The notes below the pieces were generated by a model, which saw nothing but the letters and a program-made list of their open reading frames with translations, was not told the origin of the DNA and made no database searches. This document shows, piece after piece, positions 13,010 to 23,197 of a DNA stretch of 40,218 nucleotides. The stretch comes from Podochytrium sp. JEL0797 (Eukaryota; Chytridiomycota; Chytridiomycetes; Chytridiales; Chytriomycetaceae), in the NCBI GenBank assembly GCA_027596195.1, contig JADGJG010000122.1, forward strand, positions 1 through 40,218. The letters are read 5' to 3'. The stretch's first letter is position 1; the number at the start of each line of letters is the position of its first letter. Made by a program: the position numbers and the translations under genes.

Positions 13010-13015
13010 TTTATT
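13010..13015 (-). terminator. Poly(A) signal of proline iminopeptidase
   Basis: AATAAA on the minus strand about 16 nt after the TGA at 13033-13031. Confidence 0.5.
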
Positions 13016-13030
13016 CACAACACTACAAAA

Positions 13031-14187
13031 TCAAAGCGTCTTGAACTTGTCCGCAGCCGCAACAAGCATCTTGGTCGTGCCAGGCTCCTTGGCGGAATGT
13101 CCCGAATCAGCAATCAAGTGAAACTCAGCTTCCGGCCAGCGCTTGTGAAGCTCCCACGCAGTCGTGGCAGGACACACGCAATCATAACGTCCCTGCACAA
13201 TCACGCACGGCAAGTGGCGAATCGCGTCGACATTGTCGAGAATCCACGAGTCAGTCTCAAAGAAGCCCTTGTTGACAAAGTAGTGGCACTCGATGCGCGC
13301 AAACTGGTCCGCCCACACATCGTCCTCCGCGTGCTTGACCATTTCGTCATCGACAAACAGCTTGGACGTCTTCATTTCCCAAGAAGACCAGGCCTTTCCA
13401 GCCTCTCTTCTCACAGCAGGGTCCTCGCTCGTCAAGCGCTTGTAGTACGCCTTGACAAAATCGCCGCGTTCCTCCTCCGGAATGACCTTGACATAGTTCT
13501 CCCACGCGTCAGGGAAAATGTGGTTCGTGCCCTCTTGATAAAAGAAGTCGAGCTCACTCTTCCTCAACGTGAAAATGCCTCTGAGAATGAGCGCCTTGCA
13601 ACGCTCCGCATGCTTAATCGCATACGTCAACGCAAGCGTGCTTCCCCAACTTCCACCGAAAACAACCCACTTGTCAATCCCGAGCGTGGTACGCAGTTGT
13701 TCAATGTCCGCCACGTTGTGCCAGGTGTCGTTGTCGCGGAGTTCGGCGGGTGGAGTCGATTTGCCAGAACCACGTTGGTCGAACGCGATGATGCGGTAGA
13801 ACTTGGGGTCAAAGTATTGTCGGTCGGAAGGGGAGATGCCACCGCCTGGTCCACCGCTAGCAATCGATTTAATAATTTTAACAACGTGATGATCGGGAAG
13901 ATGCGAAAAACTCACTGCAGGTAAACAACGGGGAGACCCTGTTTGTTTTTTCACTTTTAGGTTAGAATGCAGCACTCATTTGAAGATACTTGATCGCATT
14001 CGCTTTGCCCAGCGACGATCGCAATAGAAAAAAAAACAAAAAAACACACACACACACACACCTTCGGGTTTCCAGATTGCTCATAGTAAAGCGAGTGGAT
14101 GTCAGACACCTTCATGAACCCTTGATCATACGTCTCGATAGGGGCATAGAGGGCCGAGGGGCCGTAGTGCGAGTGGAGTGAGGTCAT
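13031..14187 (-). CDS. PIP: Proline iminopeptidase (alpha/beta hydrolase, peptidase family S33)
   Basis: Removes N-terminal proline from peptides. Exons 14187-14062, 13938-13916 and 13856-13031 (324 aa, normal for the family). The middle exon is only 23 nt and encodes GLPVVYL, joining to HGGPGGG (oxyanion region). Catalytic Ser119 lies in GGSWGS, the Asp in GRYDCVCP and the His in SGHSAKEPG; AFDQRGSGKST is also typical. The first donor sits at the edge of a GT repeat. The reading frame is open upstream to an ATG at 14232, giving MASRFFPSFLFQKR before MTSLHSHYG. That extension is basic and aromatic like a mitochondrial presequence, so dual start use is possible. The OPT transporter elsewhere in the window could feed it peptides (inference only). 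Confidence 0.94.
14044..14061. repeat. CA/GT dinucleotide repeat at an intron donor
   Basis: About nine CA units on +, reading GTGTGT on the sense strand of proline iminopeptidase. The intron donor falls at the first GT, chosen because the exon frame ends SGNPK. Confidence 0.8.
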
Positions 14188-14294
14188 TGTGCGTTTTTGG
14201 AAGAGAAAACTCGGAAAGAATCGGGACGCCATTTTTCGAAAATCTTCCGGCAAAAGCCAACAGCCACCCCCACAAGCAACTTGAATCAACAGCC
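14188..14294. promoter_or_regulatory. Very short bidirectional promoter
   Basis: Only 107 bp separate the start codons of proline iminopeptidase (-) and the membrane protein gene (+), so both must share one promoter. If the upstream iminopeptidase start at 14232 is used, 62 bp remain. Confidence 0.55.
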
Positions 14295-14940
14295 ATGTTT
14301 GAAAAGGAAAGCGCAGGTCTTTGGATTGCAACGGGTATGCGGTGTTCTTTCATATCCAACGCTGTTTGGCTGGGGGAGGGAGGAGACCTCGAGTCCAAGA
14401 CACTCATCCGTGACTCATTAATGAACAGTGTCGGCCGCAATCGTGAGCCACGGCATCGGATTCTTCTTCCTCTGCCCGAACCCCGTCACCCGCTTCCTCA
14501 TCCCCAAAAACGCATACGAGAGGTGAGTGGGAAAAAAACCATGCGCAGCAGCAGCGCGCAACAAACAAAAAACTCAAACCTCATCCCCCCTCCATCCACC
14601 CAGAATCCACGACTCGGACTCCCACACAAACCCCCACTCCATCCCACACACGACCCGCAGCCTCCTCTCCTTCCTCACCTCCCTCATCCAATCCTACATC
14701 CATTTGCACCTCCTCCTCGCCTTCTCGTCATTCACTGCCTCCCCACTGCCACTCCCTCAAGCCCTGTACTCGACTCTTCTCGTCTGGCTCGCGTATGTGG
14801 TTCCAGTGGTCGCGTCGGACGTGTTGTGGGAGGGAAGGAACTGCCATACGGCGGTGTATAGCGCTGCGAGACAGTTGGTGGCGGTGTTGGCGGTTACGGG
14901 GGTGTTTTATGTGGTGGATTTGTATGTGGAGTTGTTTTGA
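14295..14940 (+). CDS. Small multi-pass membrane protein, possibly DUF1761-like
   Basis: Three exons 14295-14334, 14429-14522 and 14604-14940 (156 aa). The joined N-terminus reads MFEKESAGLWIATG then VSAAIVSHGIGFFFLCP, a first hydrophobic span. A short polar loop (YERIHDSDSHTN) follows, then spans around SLLSFLTSLIQSYI, LLLAFSSF, LLVWLAYVVPVVASDV and LVAVLAVTGVFYVVDLY. The C-terminal pattern, a hydrophobic helix then LWEGR then a last helix, resembles the small DUF1761 membrane family, but the family's N-terminal WYGP-type motif is not obvious, so this is only a suggestion. Phases of all three exons agree. Confidence 0.6.
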
Positions 14941-15685
14941 AAGCTGAGGGGGCTAACGCGGAGACGCGTGGTTTTTTGGCCATCACTCGAGTTTTTTTTT
15001 TCCAAACCTTCTGATCCTTTTTTGTTCACTTCTTATAAACACGGATTTCAAAAATTTGAAAATATTTGTCGACAAACGCGAAAATGTCAATTTTTTCGCA
15101 GCCGTCAACAAAACACCAATCATCACTTCCTCCATTTGACATGAAAAAATAATATTCGCATGGTGGAATTGAAGGGGGAACGGTAGTGATGATGGAGATG
15201 GTGGAGTTGAATGATTACTTCCCTTGAGGGCCTTCGCGAAACGAAAACGAAGCTTCCACTCGACGAGTTCATTTCACAGAATTGTTGCGACAGGATACCA
15301 CAAGAGCTGCATGATTTTTGCAAACGAGATCCCCAATTATACTTCGCATTGAATCTCCAAAGCGGACTGAGGGTACAAGGAGACTGATTTTGGATAGAAC
15401 AACGGATCGAAATAATTCGATTACAAGTTGCAATAAAACTGTGGTCCTTGAAACCATGGCAGAAAGAGTGCCGTTTCCAAGTTCCAAAATGACTTATACA
15501 TTTTTCTGGAACTTATCCATCAACTTCTCCAGTTAATTAGGAAGGGAGGGAAGGGTTGCCCACGCGTTTCACGGTTTTACCAAGGCTCTGCAGAGTGCCA
15601 GTGGAAGTGGGGCCCATTGGTGGATGCTGTGGTGAGGATCGGCTGGATGTTAATTGGAAGAAAAAAAAATTTAATAACTTCATAT
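14941..15685. other. Gap of 745 bp between convergent genes
   Basis: A/T-rich region with T- and A-runs (for example 14992-15002, 15661-15669). The only structure I can support is the 58-codon ORF at 15211-15387, described separately. Longer antisense frames here look random. Confidence 0.5.
15211..15387 (+). CDS. Small ORF of 58 aa
   Basis: ATG at 15211 to TGA at 15385-15387. The product has an amphipathic, non-random look (KLPLDEFISQ, RIPQELHDFCKRDPQ, LYFALNLQSGL) with three Cys residues. No family was recognised. A GTACAAG sequence at the end could be a splice donor, so this may be one exon of a longer gene or a fragment of a decayed one. It stands alone in a 745-bp gap between convergent genes. 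Confidence 0.3.
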   Translation: MITSLEGLRETKTKLPLDEFISQNCCDRIPQELHDFCKRDPQLYFALNLQSGLRVQGD

Positions 15686-15690
15686 TTATT
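15685..15690 (-). terminator. Poly(A) signal overlapping the Aquarius stop codon
   Basis: On the minus strand the last codons GAA TAA followed by ATA create AATAAA across the stop. Confidence 0.45.
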
Positions 15691-18600
15691 CATCAATCTC
15701 CTCCACGACATCCATATCTTGCGACACTGTCGCCTTTTGAGTCTTCAAAAACTCAACCTGCTCCACAATCATTTGGTGAACATACGACCCCATCTGTTTT
15801 CAAAAAAAATAATCAGAAAACTCTCCCAAAAAACCAAACCAAACAAAAACCAAACTCACATGAACCACATCCTTAATCTCAAACACCTTGTCCTCATCCT
15901 CCGCCTTCCACCCCTTCTTCCCATCACCAACAACCCCCGTCTCCTCAACCAACCTCTCCCCTTCCTCCCCCTCCCACATCTCCTGCCCCCTCAACCAAAA
16001 CCCTTCCGTCGGCTTCTTTCCAAACAACTCAAACGCATCCTCCAACTCTTTACACCCCGCAAACAACTCCCACCGCCCAAACACATACAACCCCAACCGC
16101 GCGCGCGAAAGCGCCACAATGAGTCTCCGCACGTCGCGCAAGTGTCCAACCTGTTTGGTACGCACGAGTGACAAGAGGATGTAATCGTTTTGTTGGCCTT
16201 GGAACTTGTCGACCGTGGACACCTTGTGCGGGAGTCCAAACAGGGGGTTCCAGCGGCACCGCTTTTCGAGCACGTCTTCAATGAGGGATTTTTGGCCATT
16301 GTAGGTTGTGAGGATGGAGATTTTCTCGGCTGGGTACCTGTGTGTGAGAGTAAAAGTGATGAGAATCCACACAAAAATAAATAAACCCGCCCCAAAAAAA
16401 ATCCAACAATTACCCCAACAATCTCATATACTGAAACGTCGCAACCACATACTCCGCCTCCGCCACATTCTGCAAAAAGTGCGGAATCGGCTCCGTCTCC
16501 CCCTTGCCATTCAAATCCCCCACATTCACAAACTGGCTCTCAAACGAGAACCCAGGATTCGCCACCAAAAACTCCTGCCTCTGCCCCACAACCTCCAAAT
16601 CTTTCAACCCCGCATACTTCCACCGGAACAAATCCGCCAACTGCGCGCGACACCGCCCTTGTCGGTCCAACTCGATCGCAGGGACTCCCAACCGAATCAA
16701 CCGCGCAAACAAACTCTGCTCGAGATTCGCATACTGCTGCACAGCCGCACTCTGCACAATCGGCGGCAATTGATGATGATCTCCAACCATAACAACCCGC
16801 TTCAACCGCGACAATCCCGTCCCAGGATCCGCCGACTGCAACAACAACGGCAACAACGCCTCCACCTCCAACACCTGCGCCGCCTCCTCCATCACCACAT
16901 TGTGATACTGGAACCCAAGCGCCACCAAATCCCTCCGCTTCAACGCCGCATGCGTGCACGTGAGTGCAACAATCTTGGCTTCCTTGATCAACAAATAATT
17001 GCTGCGATCGTGGTTGTTGCGCAAAAGCTCAAACGCTCGCACTTCCTCCAACTCCGTAAACATTTTCTCAATGTGTCGGAAACATCCTTCCACAACATCC
17101 CGCGCATTCTCCACCGTCTGTCCCTCGTAAAACAACGGCGAGGGAGCCCCCGAAAAGTAATAATGGAAAGGAAACTCATCCGCCAACTGCTGCACCGTAA
17201 CCCCCTCCACATCCACCGCCACCTCGCGATACCGTTCCCACAGTCTCACAACATGCTGTCCATAAAAGTGTTGCGCAGTCTCACACGTGGATCCATACGC
17301 TCCACGTTCGAGCTGCAAGCTCGCCGCCAGAACGTCCACCTGCGCCAACAACGCGATGCGCTTCTCGAGGAACGAATTCACGCGCCCGTATTTGCCCCAA
17401 CTCTCTTCCGAGTCAATGTCTTCGGCGCCTTGGCCCAGCCGCAACACGTGTCGCGCGTCAATGTCGAGGGCAACGATTTTTTCAAACAGGTGGTTGAGGG
17501 CTTGGTTCGAGTGCGTGATGAGGAGGGTCTTTTCTTGCGGGAAGTTGTGGTAAATGTTGGCAATGATTTGGACGGTGGTGTCGGTTTTTCCGGTTCCTGA
17601 GAGCCCCCGTGAAAGGATTTGAGTTTCGTGGGTGGAGAAGGGAAGAAAAAAGCAACTCACCCGGTGGCCCAACAACCAGCGTCAAACCCGGAGAAGATCC
17701 CGCATGAATCGCCTCAACTAAACACCAGTCCGAATCAGCATCGATTCGCACACCCAAAACCGACATGCACGAAAACAAAAACTCACCCTGCTTCGGCGTG
17801 AACCGAATTGCATTCTTTCGAGGCACATCCTCCAAAAACGGACCCATGTTCAACGGCTTGTACGTCTCCACCTGCACCTCAACCACCTTTTCTTCCTCGA
17901 CTGCAGCCTGCTTCTTGCCGTGCTTCCGCTTGCCCAACGAGGACGACTCAGCGTCCTTCAATTCCGTGTACATGCTGTTAGGGAACGTGAGCACGAAAGG
18001 TGGCGATTTGGCGTTGTCCTCGGCACTGGCCAAATCTCCCACAGGCTTCAAAGTCTGTACCGAAAAAAAAACATGTCAGCCAAACGCACGCACTCACACA
18101 CACACTCAAAAAAACTCACCATCCCCGGGAAACTCTCCTCCAAATGCTTCCACCCCAAAAACGTGTCCCGGAAATCAATCCTCACCACCGGCTCCTTCAT
18201 CTCCCTCCACCCAGCACCGCGAGGGTCCCCATACCCCAACACCACATCCTGCAACCAGTCCGGCACCACAATATCACTACTCTGCATCACATCCCTCACA
18301 CTCTCGACCACGCTTTTGAAATTGTTTTCGGCGCCTTTGCGACGAACGAGAATGTTGAAACTCTTGTGGAGGTCCGTGCCTTCCTTTTTGACAACGGGCG
18401 CCATGTCGAGAGTGTACTGGTTCGCGTCAAGAGAGACTCGGAGTGTGCGTGTGGACGCGCGACCCGTAGCTTGCTTCGCCTCCGCCGCATTGCCCTTATG
18501 ATCCAACACATCCACAACCATACATCCACGCACATGTTTCACACCAAACTGCTTGCGGAACGGCAAGTGACTGTTTTTCCCCGCCAACTTCTTTTTGGCG

Positions 18601-20855
18601 TCGCCAGAGCCGTTCGTGGTTGCCCACGACGGCATCTCGGCATCCATTTCGAGCGTCACGAGAAACAACACGTCATGACGTTTGAGGGATTCCCATTCGC
18701 GTCGGATCGTGTCCGTGTATCGGCCAATGCTGAAGCTGAGTTCGCCGACGACGGAGGAAGGCGTCAGGGAGCCCAAGGTCGGGGTACCGACTTCGGTGAC
18801 TTCGAACTGCGTTCGACAAGGAATAGAGAGAGAAATGAGCAAAAATGAAAAAGAGAGAAAAAAATCCATGTTTTTACCCTATCAATCGGAACCGCCATCC
18901 TCGCCCACCCCGTAAACACAGTCGAGCCACTCAATGAGTCCACATCCGGAGTGTACTTTGGCGCGAGCCGCTTGACCGCGTCTTCAATGTCCTGTCGGAT
19001 TTCATACGCCGCTTCGAGGCGGTAGAGGTTGAAATTACGCAGCAGGTAGTCGTGCATCGTGAGGAACTGGAGGTTCAGCTTGGGGATCGCGAGGGGGTGC
19101 GTGTTTTGGAAGGTGCGCGTGGTGGGGGAGCGCGTGTCGTCAAATAGGTCGACCTAGGGGTGAGATGGAAAGGAAGGAGGAAGGGGGAACGCACGGGTTA
19201 GCTGACCAAATAATCACAAATCGCAAAATAGAAAACATACCTCATTCGGATACACCGAAACCATATTCACCAAATCCAACTGTCGCGTCTTTTTGCAATA
19301 CACGCGACACAACGCATCCACCAAAAAGTCAACATCATACTCCACCGCCCCTTCCTCCCCTTCCTTCTCCCCACCCACCACATCGACACGGAACCCCAAC
19401 TCCACACAAACACTCTTCACAACCGCCTCCGCAACCCCTCCAAAATACTTTCGGAACGCCTCCGGCGTCTCCACCACACTCACGGGCTGCAACGCAAAGT
19501 CCTCCAACCCGGCACCACGGTACGCAGCCTCCCCAAAGCACAGCTTCTGCAACCCTTGCAACTTGTCGTAATGCATACGCACGCCATCGTCCCGCGTCAC
19601 ACTCGCCCCCGTCACGTTGTCAATTTCGAAATCAAGATACGTGTCCAACAGGACGAGGAGCTGCACGAACGTGGTTCCGCTCAATCGATGCGGCATAGAA
19701 GCGCCCGTTTGGAGGTGTGCGGATCCACGCGCCGCGAGGGCGCTGCGGTGGGAGGTTTGGGAAAGGTAGTGGTCTTGGAGGAGGACGCAGAGGTATCGAC
19801 GCGTAGGGAGTTGGGTGAGGAGGTCGGTGAAGAATTCGACGGTGCGTTCGCAAAAGGAGAGGGCGGGGAGGTCTGAGGCCGTGGGGTCGCGGGAGAGGGT
19901 GGCGAGGATTTTGTAGTAGAGTTTGATGAGGTTGGAGAGGAAGTATTGTTCGTTTGTGATGTCTTCGTCGGAGGCTGTGTGTGTTTGTGGGTGTTGGTTG
20001 GGTTGGAAGGGGAAAAACAGGGAATGGGACGGCGAAACAGACACGAACCATTCGCGTGCTTCTTTTCGGCTTTGTTCCAGACTTTTCTGAGTTCGGGAGC
20101 CTTGTTCAACTCAATCTCGAGCTTCTCGGCGTCCCTCAGCGAGTGCCAGACCGAGATGCCAACCAGCTTCATGCACTCTGCGCGGACTACGTTGACTTCG
20201 AGAGCCTGGAATGCATTGGCAATAAACAGCAGGGCAGTGGTGCGTTGGTTGATGGGAAGGTCGTTGGAGACGAGGAGGGCGAGGATTTGTTTGAAGAGGG
20301 TCACGAATCTGTCCTTGTTCTCTGCAACGAGATGCCAGGGGTTTGCGGAGCTGTTTGCGCGGCGCTTCTCGTTGACGAGAGCAGCAATGGCGAGGACGTG
20401 GCTGGTCGTGGCGTTTGATTTCGGGAAGAGAGGCCAGAGGTACTTTTGTTTTTTTCAGTGAGTTAGTTGCTTTGAACTAGTACCAAGAAGAAGAAGGGGA
20501 GTAGTAGTAGAAGAAGAAGAAGAAGAAGAAGAGGAGGAGGAGGAGGAGGAATCACCTTCTCCAGACATTGCAGCGCGTCCAACTGCGCAGCGTAAACATG
20601 GTCATCCTGCAGGTTTTCGCACAGCTCAGACACAACCTTCTGTGCGAGTTGCTTTGGTGTCTTGGTCAGCCAGGTCTTCTTGGCGAGGCCCAGGGCGTCC
20701 TTGGTTGAGGAAGCAGAGTCGCTGGGCAGAAACGAGTCCAAGTCCATTGCCAGTGCTGTCTGCTCAGGCTCTGTCTCAATCGATGATGCATCCAGCACCA
20801 TCTCGGCTTCGTCAACGTCAGCACCTGCTGGTGCAAAGAAGCCAAGGTCTGCCAT
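15686..20855 (-). CDS. AQR: Aquarius, spliceosomal intron-binding helicase
   Basis: SF1 RNA helicase of the intron-binding complex in activated spliceosomes, linked to snoRNP and exon-junction assembly; nuclear. Ten exons: 20855-20556, 20442-20049, 19974-19241, 19153-18878, 18806-18120, 18054-17787, 17717-17661, 17596-16414, 16337-15860, 15793-15686 (1494 aa; human about 1485). The ARM-like N-terminal part has [20 protein letters not shown], then [17 protein letters not shown] and [10 protein letters not shown]. ATPase motifs: Walker A GPPGTGKTD (intron 17660-17597 interrupts a codon inside it), MEEAAQ (motif II), GDHHQLPP (motif III), [20 protein letters not shown] (motif V) and SRARLGLY (motif VI). 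The first 60 residues are acidic and not conserved. Intron 1 carries a long triplet repeat. Shares a promoter region with IVD. Confidence 0.97.
20483..20551. repeat. Purine triplet repeat (AGA/GTA/AGG) in Aquarius intron 1
   Basis: Blocks of AGA, GTA, AGA and GGA triplets fill most of the intron 20555-20443. On the sense strand they form a CT-rich tract beginning three bases after the donor. The frame through it stays open and would encode runs of Pro and Leu if unspliced. Confidence 0.85.
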
Positions 20856-21166
20856 GCGAGAAAGTCTTTGTTTTTTCTTCGCAAAAAATTCGCTGCTTCG
20901 ACGCTCCCCAGACTCTCCCTTTCCTCTCCATTCCTCTGTGTGCATTTTAATAAATTTCTCTCTCTTTCTTTTCTTTCTTTCCCTTAACCATTCACAAAAA
21001 TTATATTGTTTTTGGCCTATCAGTTTTTTGTTTTGAATTTCTCTCCTAATTTCTCTCTAACACTTTCTCTCTATTTCTCGACTCAATAAAAAAAACATGG
21101 AGTTTGAGTTTGAGTGTGAGGATCCGACTGCGTTCCGATGTTGCCGAACATTTTTTGTTTCCAAAA
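20856..21166. promoter_or_regulatory. Divergent promoter between Aquarius and IVD
   Basis: 311 bp separating two start codons, strongly CT-rich on the + strand with many TCTCTC and TTTCT stretches (about 20950-21080). No TATA box stands out. Confidence 0.45.
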
Positions 21167-22836
21167 ATGCTTTCTCGCGTCCTTTCCCGAACACCCGCTG
21201 CCGCGGCCCGCTTCACTGCCACCACCACGACCCGTCGCGCTGCCTCGGGCCTCGCTTTTGACTCTTACAACAACCGTGTCGTGGGTCTCTCTGAGGAGCA
21301 CGAGGAGGTGCGTTTTTCCTTTGTGTTCCGTTCCGATTTCAACGAACTGATCTATGCCTTTACAGTTGAGGCAGTCCGTGTTCAACTTTTGCCAGAAAGA
21401 ACTCGCACCGAGGGCTCACCAGATTGATAAGGACAATGCGTTTCCGATGGACATGTAACGCTTTTCGAACTTCAAACTTGCGCTGACCCCTCAGCCTAAT
21501 ATCCTCTTTCTAGGTGGAAGAAGTTTGGCGACATGGGTCTTCTCGGAGTCACTGCCCCAGGTAACCACCCTTCCGCTCCCCATGTGGAAGTTTCTCGCCG
21601 AAACCTGCGATTCCCGCGCCACCCCGATTCTTCCCGAATCGCAAACCAGAAATCTCACCTTCTTTCTTTTCCTCCCCATTAGAAAAATATGGCGGCCAAG
21701 ACCTCGGATACCTCTCGCACTGTCTCATCATGGAAGAAATCTCGCGCGCCTCCGGCTCCGTGGCGCTCTCGTACGGCGCACACTCGAACCTCTGCGTGAA
21801 CCAAATCGTGCGAAATGGAACCGAAGCCCAGAAGGCCAAATACCTCCCGCCATTGATTAGTGGGGACCATGTGGGTGCTTTGGCCATGAGTGAGGCTGGG
21901 TCCGGGAGTGATGTTGTGAGCATGAAGTTGACGGCTGTGAAGAAGGGTGCGTGATCTCAACAACCTCCTCACTTGCCCGTCTGACTCAAATACTTAATCC
22001 TCTCCTCATCACCTGGTATTTCCCCCACAGGCGACAACTACATCTTGAACGGCACCAAATTCTGGATCACCAACGGCCCGGACGCCGACACCCTCGTCGT
22101 ATATGCCAAAACAGAACCCAACGCAGGCCCCAAAGGCATCACCGCCTTCCTCATTGAAAAATCCTTCCCCGGATTCTCCACCTCCCCGAAACTCGACAAA
22201 CTCGGCATGCGCGGCTCCAACACGTGCGAACTCGTGTTCCAAGACTGCGTCGTTCCTGCTGCCAACATTCTCGGAGAACTCAATAAGGGAGTTTATGTTC
22301 TCATGTCTGGGCTCGACATGGAACGTCTCGTCCTCGCGGCGGGACCTTTGGGGCTCATGCAATCCGCGCTCGACATTACGGTGCCGTACCTTCATGAACG
22401 CAAACAGTTTGGAGACAAGATTGGCGAGTTTCAATTCATGCAGGGAAAGATGGCGGACATGTACACGAAGCTTGGTGCGTCGCGGTCGTATGTGCATACG
22501 GTTGCGAGGGCCGCGGATCAAGGGTATGCGAGTCCGCAGGACTGTGCGGGGGTGATTTTGTATGCGGCCGAAAGGGCGACGGAGTGTGCGTTGGATGCGA
22601 TTCAGTGTTTGGGTGGGAATGGGTACATTAATGATTGTGAGTTTTGCCTTGTGTTTTTTTACCCCACTTGTCTCTGTGTGTTTATTTGTGAGTCTAATAT
22701 TTACTTCTTTTTGCTCTTGTCGATAGACCCAACTGGCCGCTTGTTGCGGGACGCCAAGTTGTATGAAATTGGAGCTGGGACGAGTGAGATTCGTCGCATG
22801 TTGATTGGGCGCGAATTCAACAAGCAGTTCAAGTGA
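21167..22836 (+). CDS. IVD: Isovaleryl-CoA dehydrogenase, mitochondrial
   Basis: Flavoenzyme of leucine breakdown, oxidising isovaleryl-CoA to 3-methylcrotonyl-CoA in the mitochondrial matrix. Six exons: 21167-21307, 21366-21454, 21514-21560, 21683-21946, 22031-22636, 22727-22836 (418 aa; human about 426). The N-terminus [16 protein letters not shown] is a typical presequence. Acyl-CoA dehydrogenase signatures are [52 protein letters not shown] and [17 protein letters not shown]. The catalytic base Glu278 lies in [10 protein letters not shown], the position characteristic of isovaleryl rather than short- or medium-chain enzymes. The start at 21167 was preferred over an in-frame ATG at 21104 because it begins the presequence. 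Confidence 0.96.
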
Positions 22837-22845
22837 TTTTTGCAA

Positions 22846-22864
22846 TGTGTGTGTGTGTGTGTGT
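22846..22864. repeat. GT dinucleotide repeat in IVD 3' region
   Basis: Nine GT units just after the stop codon and before the poly(A) signals. Confidence 0.9.
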
Positions 22865-22873
22865 TTTGGCAAA

Positions 22874-22883
22874 AATAAATAAA
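22874..22883 (+). terminator. Poly(A) signals of IVD
   Basis: Two overlapping AATAAA copies (22874-22879 and 22878-22883) about 40 nt after the stop. Confidence 0.5.
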
Positions 22884-23191
22884 AGAAGGCGCGTGTGTGT
22901 GCATGAAAACGGGTGTCGGACAGCGCGTTTGTCGGATCACTTTAACGCGCTATTTCCATCTTCAGGGCAGCGTTTCAAGTTTAAAAAATCGCCCCGACAG
23001 ACTTGACACAGCACGATCACAATAATCTTGTCAACCAAAAAAAATGTTTTTTCCCCCCTTCTTTTTAAATTACTGTAAAATTGGCACGCCTTGCCTGTAA
23101 AAATGGCAACTAGTTCCACGCGTTGATTGTCAACATGCAACTGAGATTCACCCCACTCAAACCATCATCAATTCCTAATATGTATTTATTA

Positions 23192-23197
23192 TTTATT
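23192..23197 (-). terminator. Poly(A) signal overlapping the GCP6-like stop codon
   Basis: Minus strand GAATAAATAATAAAT contains AATAAA across the TAA stop and a second copy just after it. Confidence 0.45.

Larger units (their letters stand above)
12867..13030. other. Short intergenic gap with G-rich tract
   Basis: 164 bp between the proline iminopeptidase stop and the exportin-T start. It holds G8 (12929-12936), G17 (12938-12954) and a minus-strand poly(A) signal (TTTATT on + at 13010-13015) 16 nt beyond the iminopeptidase stop. Confidence 0.6.
22837..23192. other. Gap between convergent IVD and GCP6-like genes
   Basis: 356 bp. It contains a GT repeat at 22846-22864 ten bases after the IVD stop, overlapping AATAAA signals at 22874-22883, short T- and A-runs, and TTTATT copies next to the GCP6-like stop. 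No gene seen. Confidence 0.6.

Noticed and set aside
12743..13924. 393-codon + strand ORF opposite proline iminopeptidase
   Set aside because: Runs through a G homopolymer and antisense to a fully recognisable enzyme.
16308..17600. 430-codon + strand ORF opposite Aquarius
   Set aside because: Antisense shadow of a GC-rich exon; its product is Arg/His/Pro-rich and shows no domain, while the minus strand encodes clear helicase motifs.
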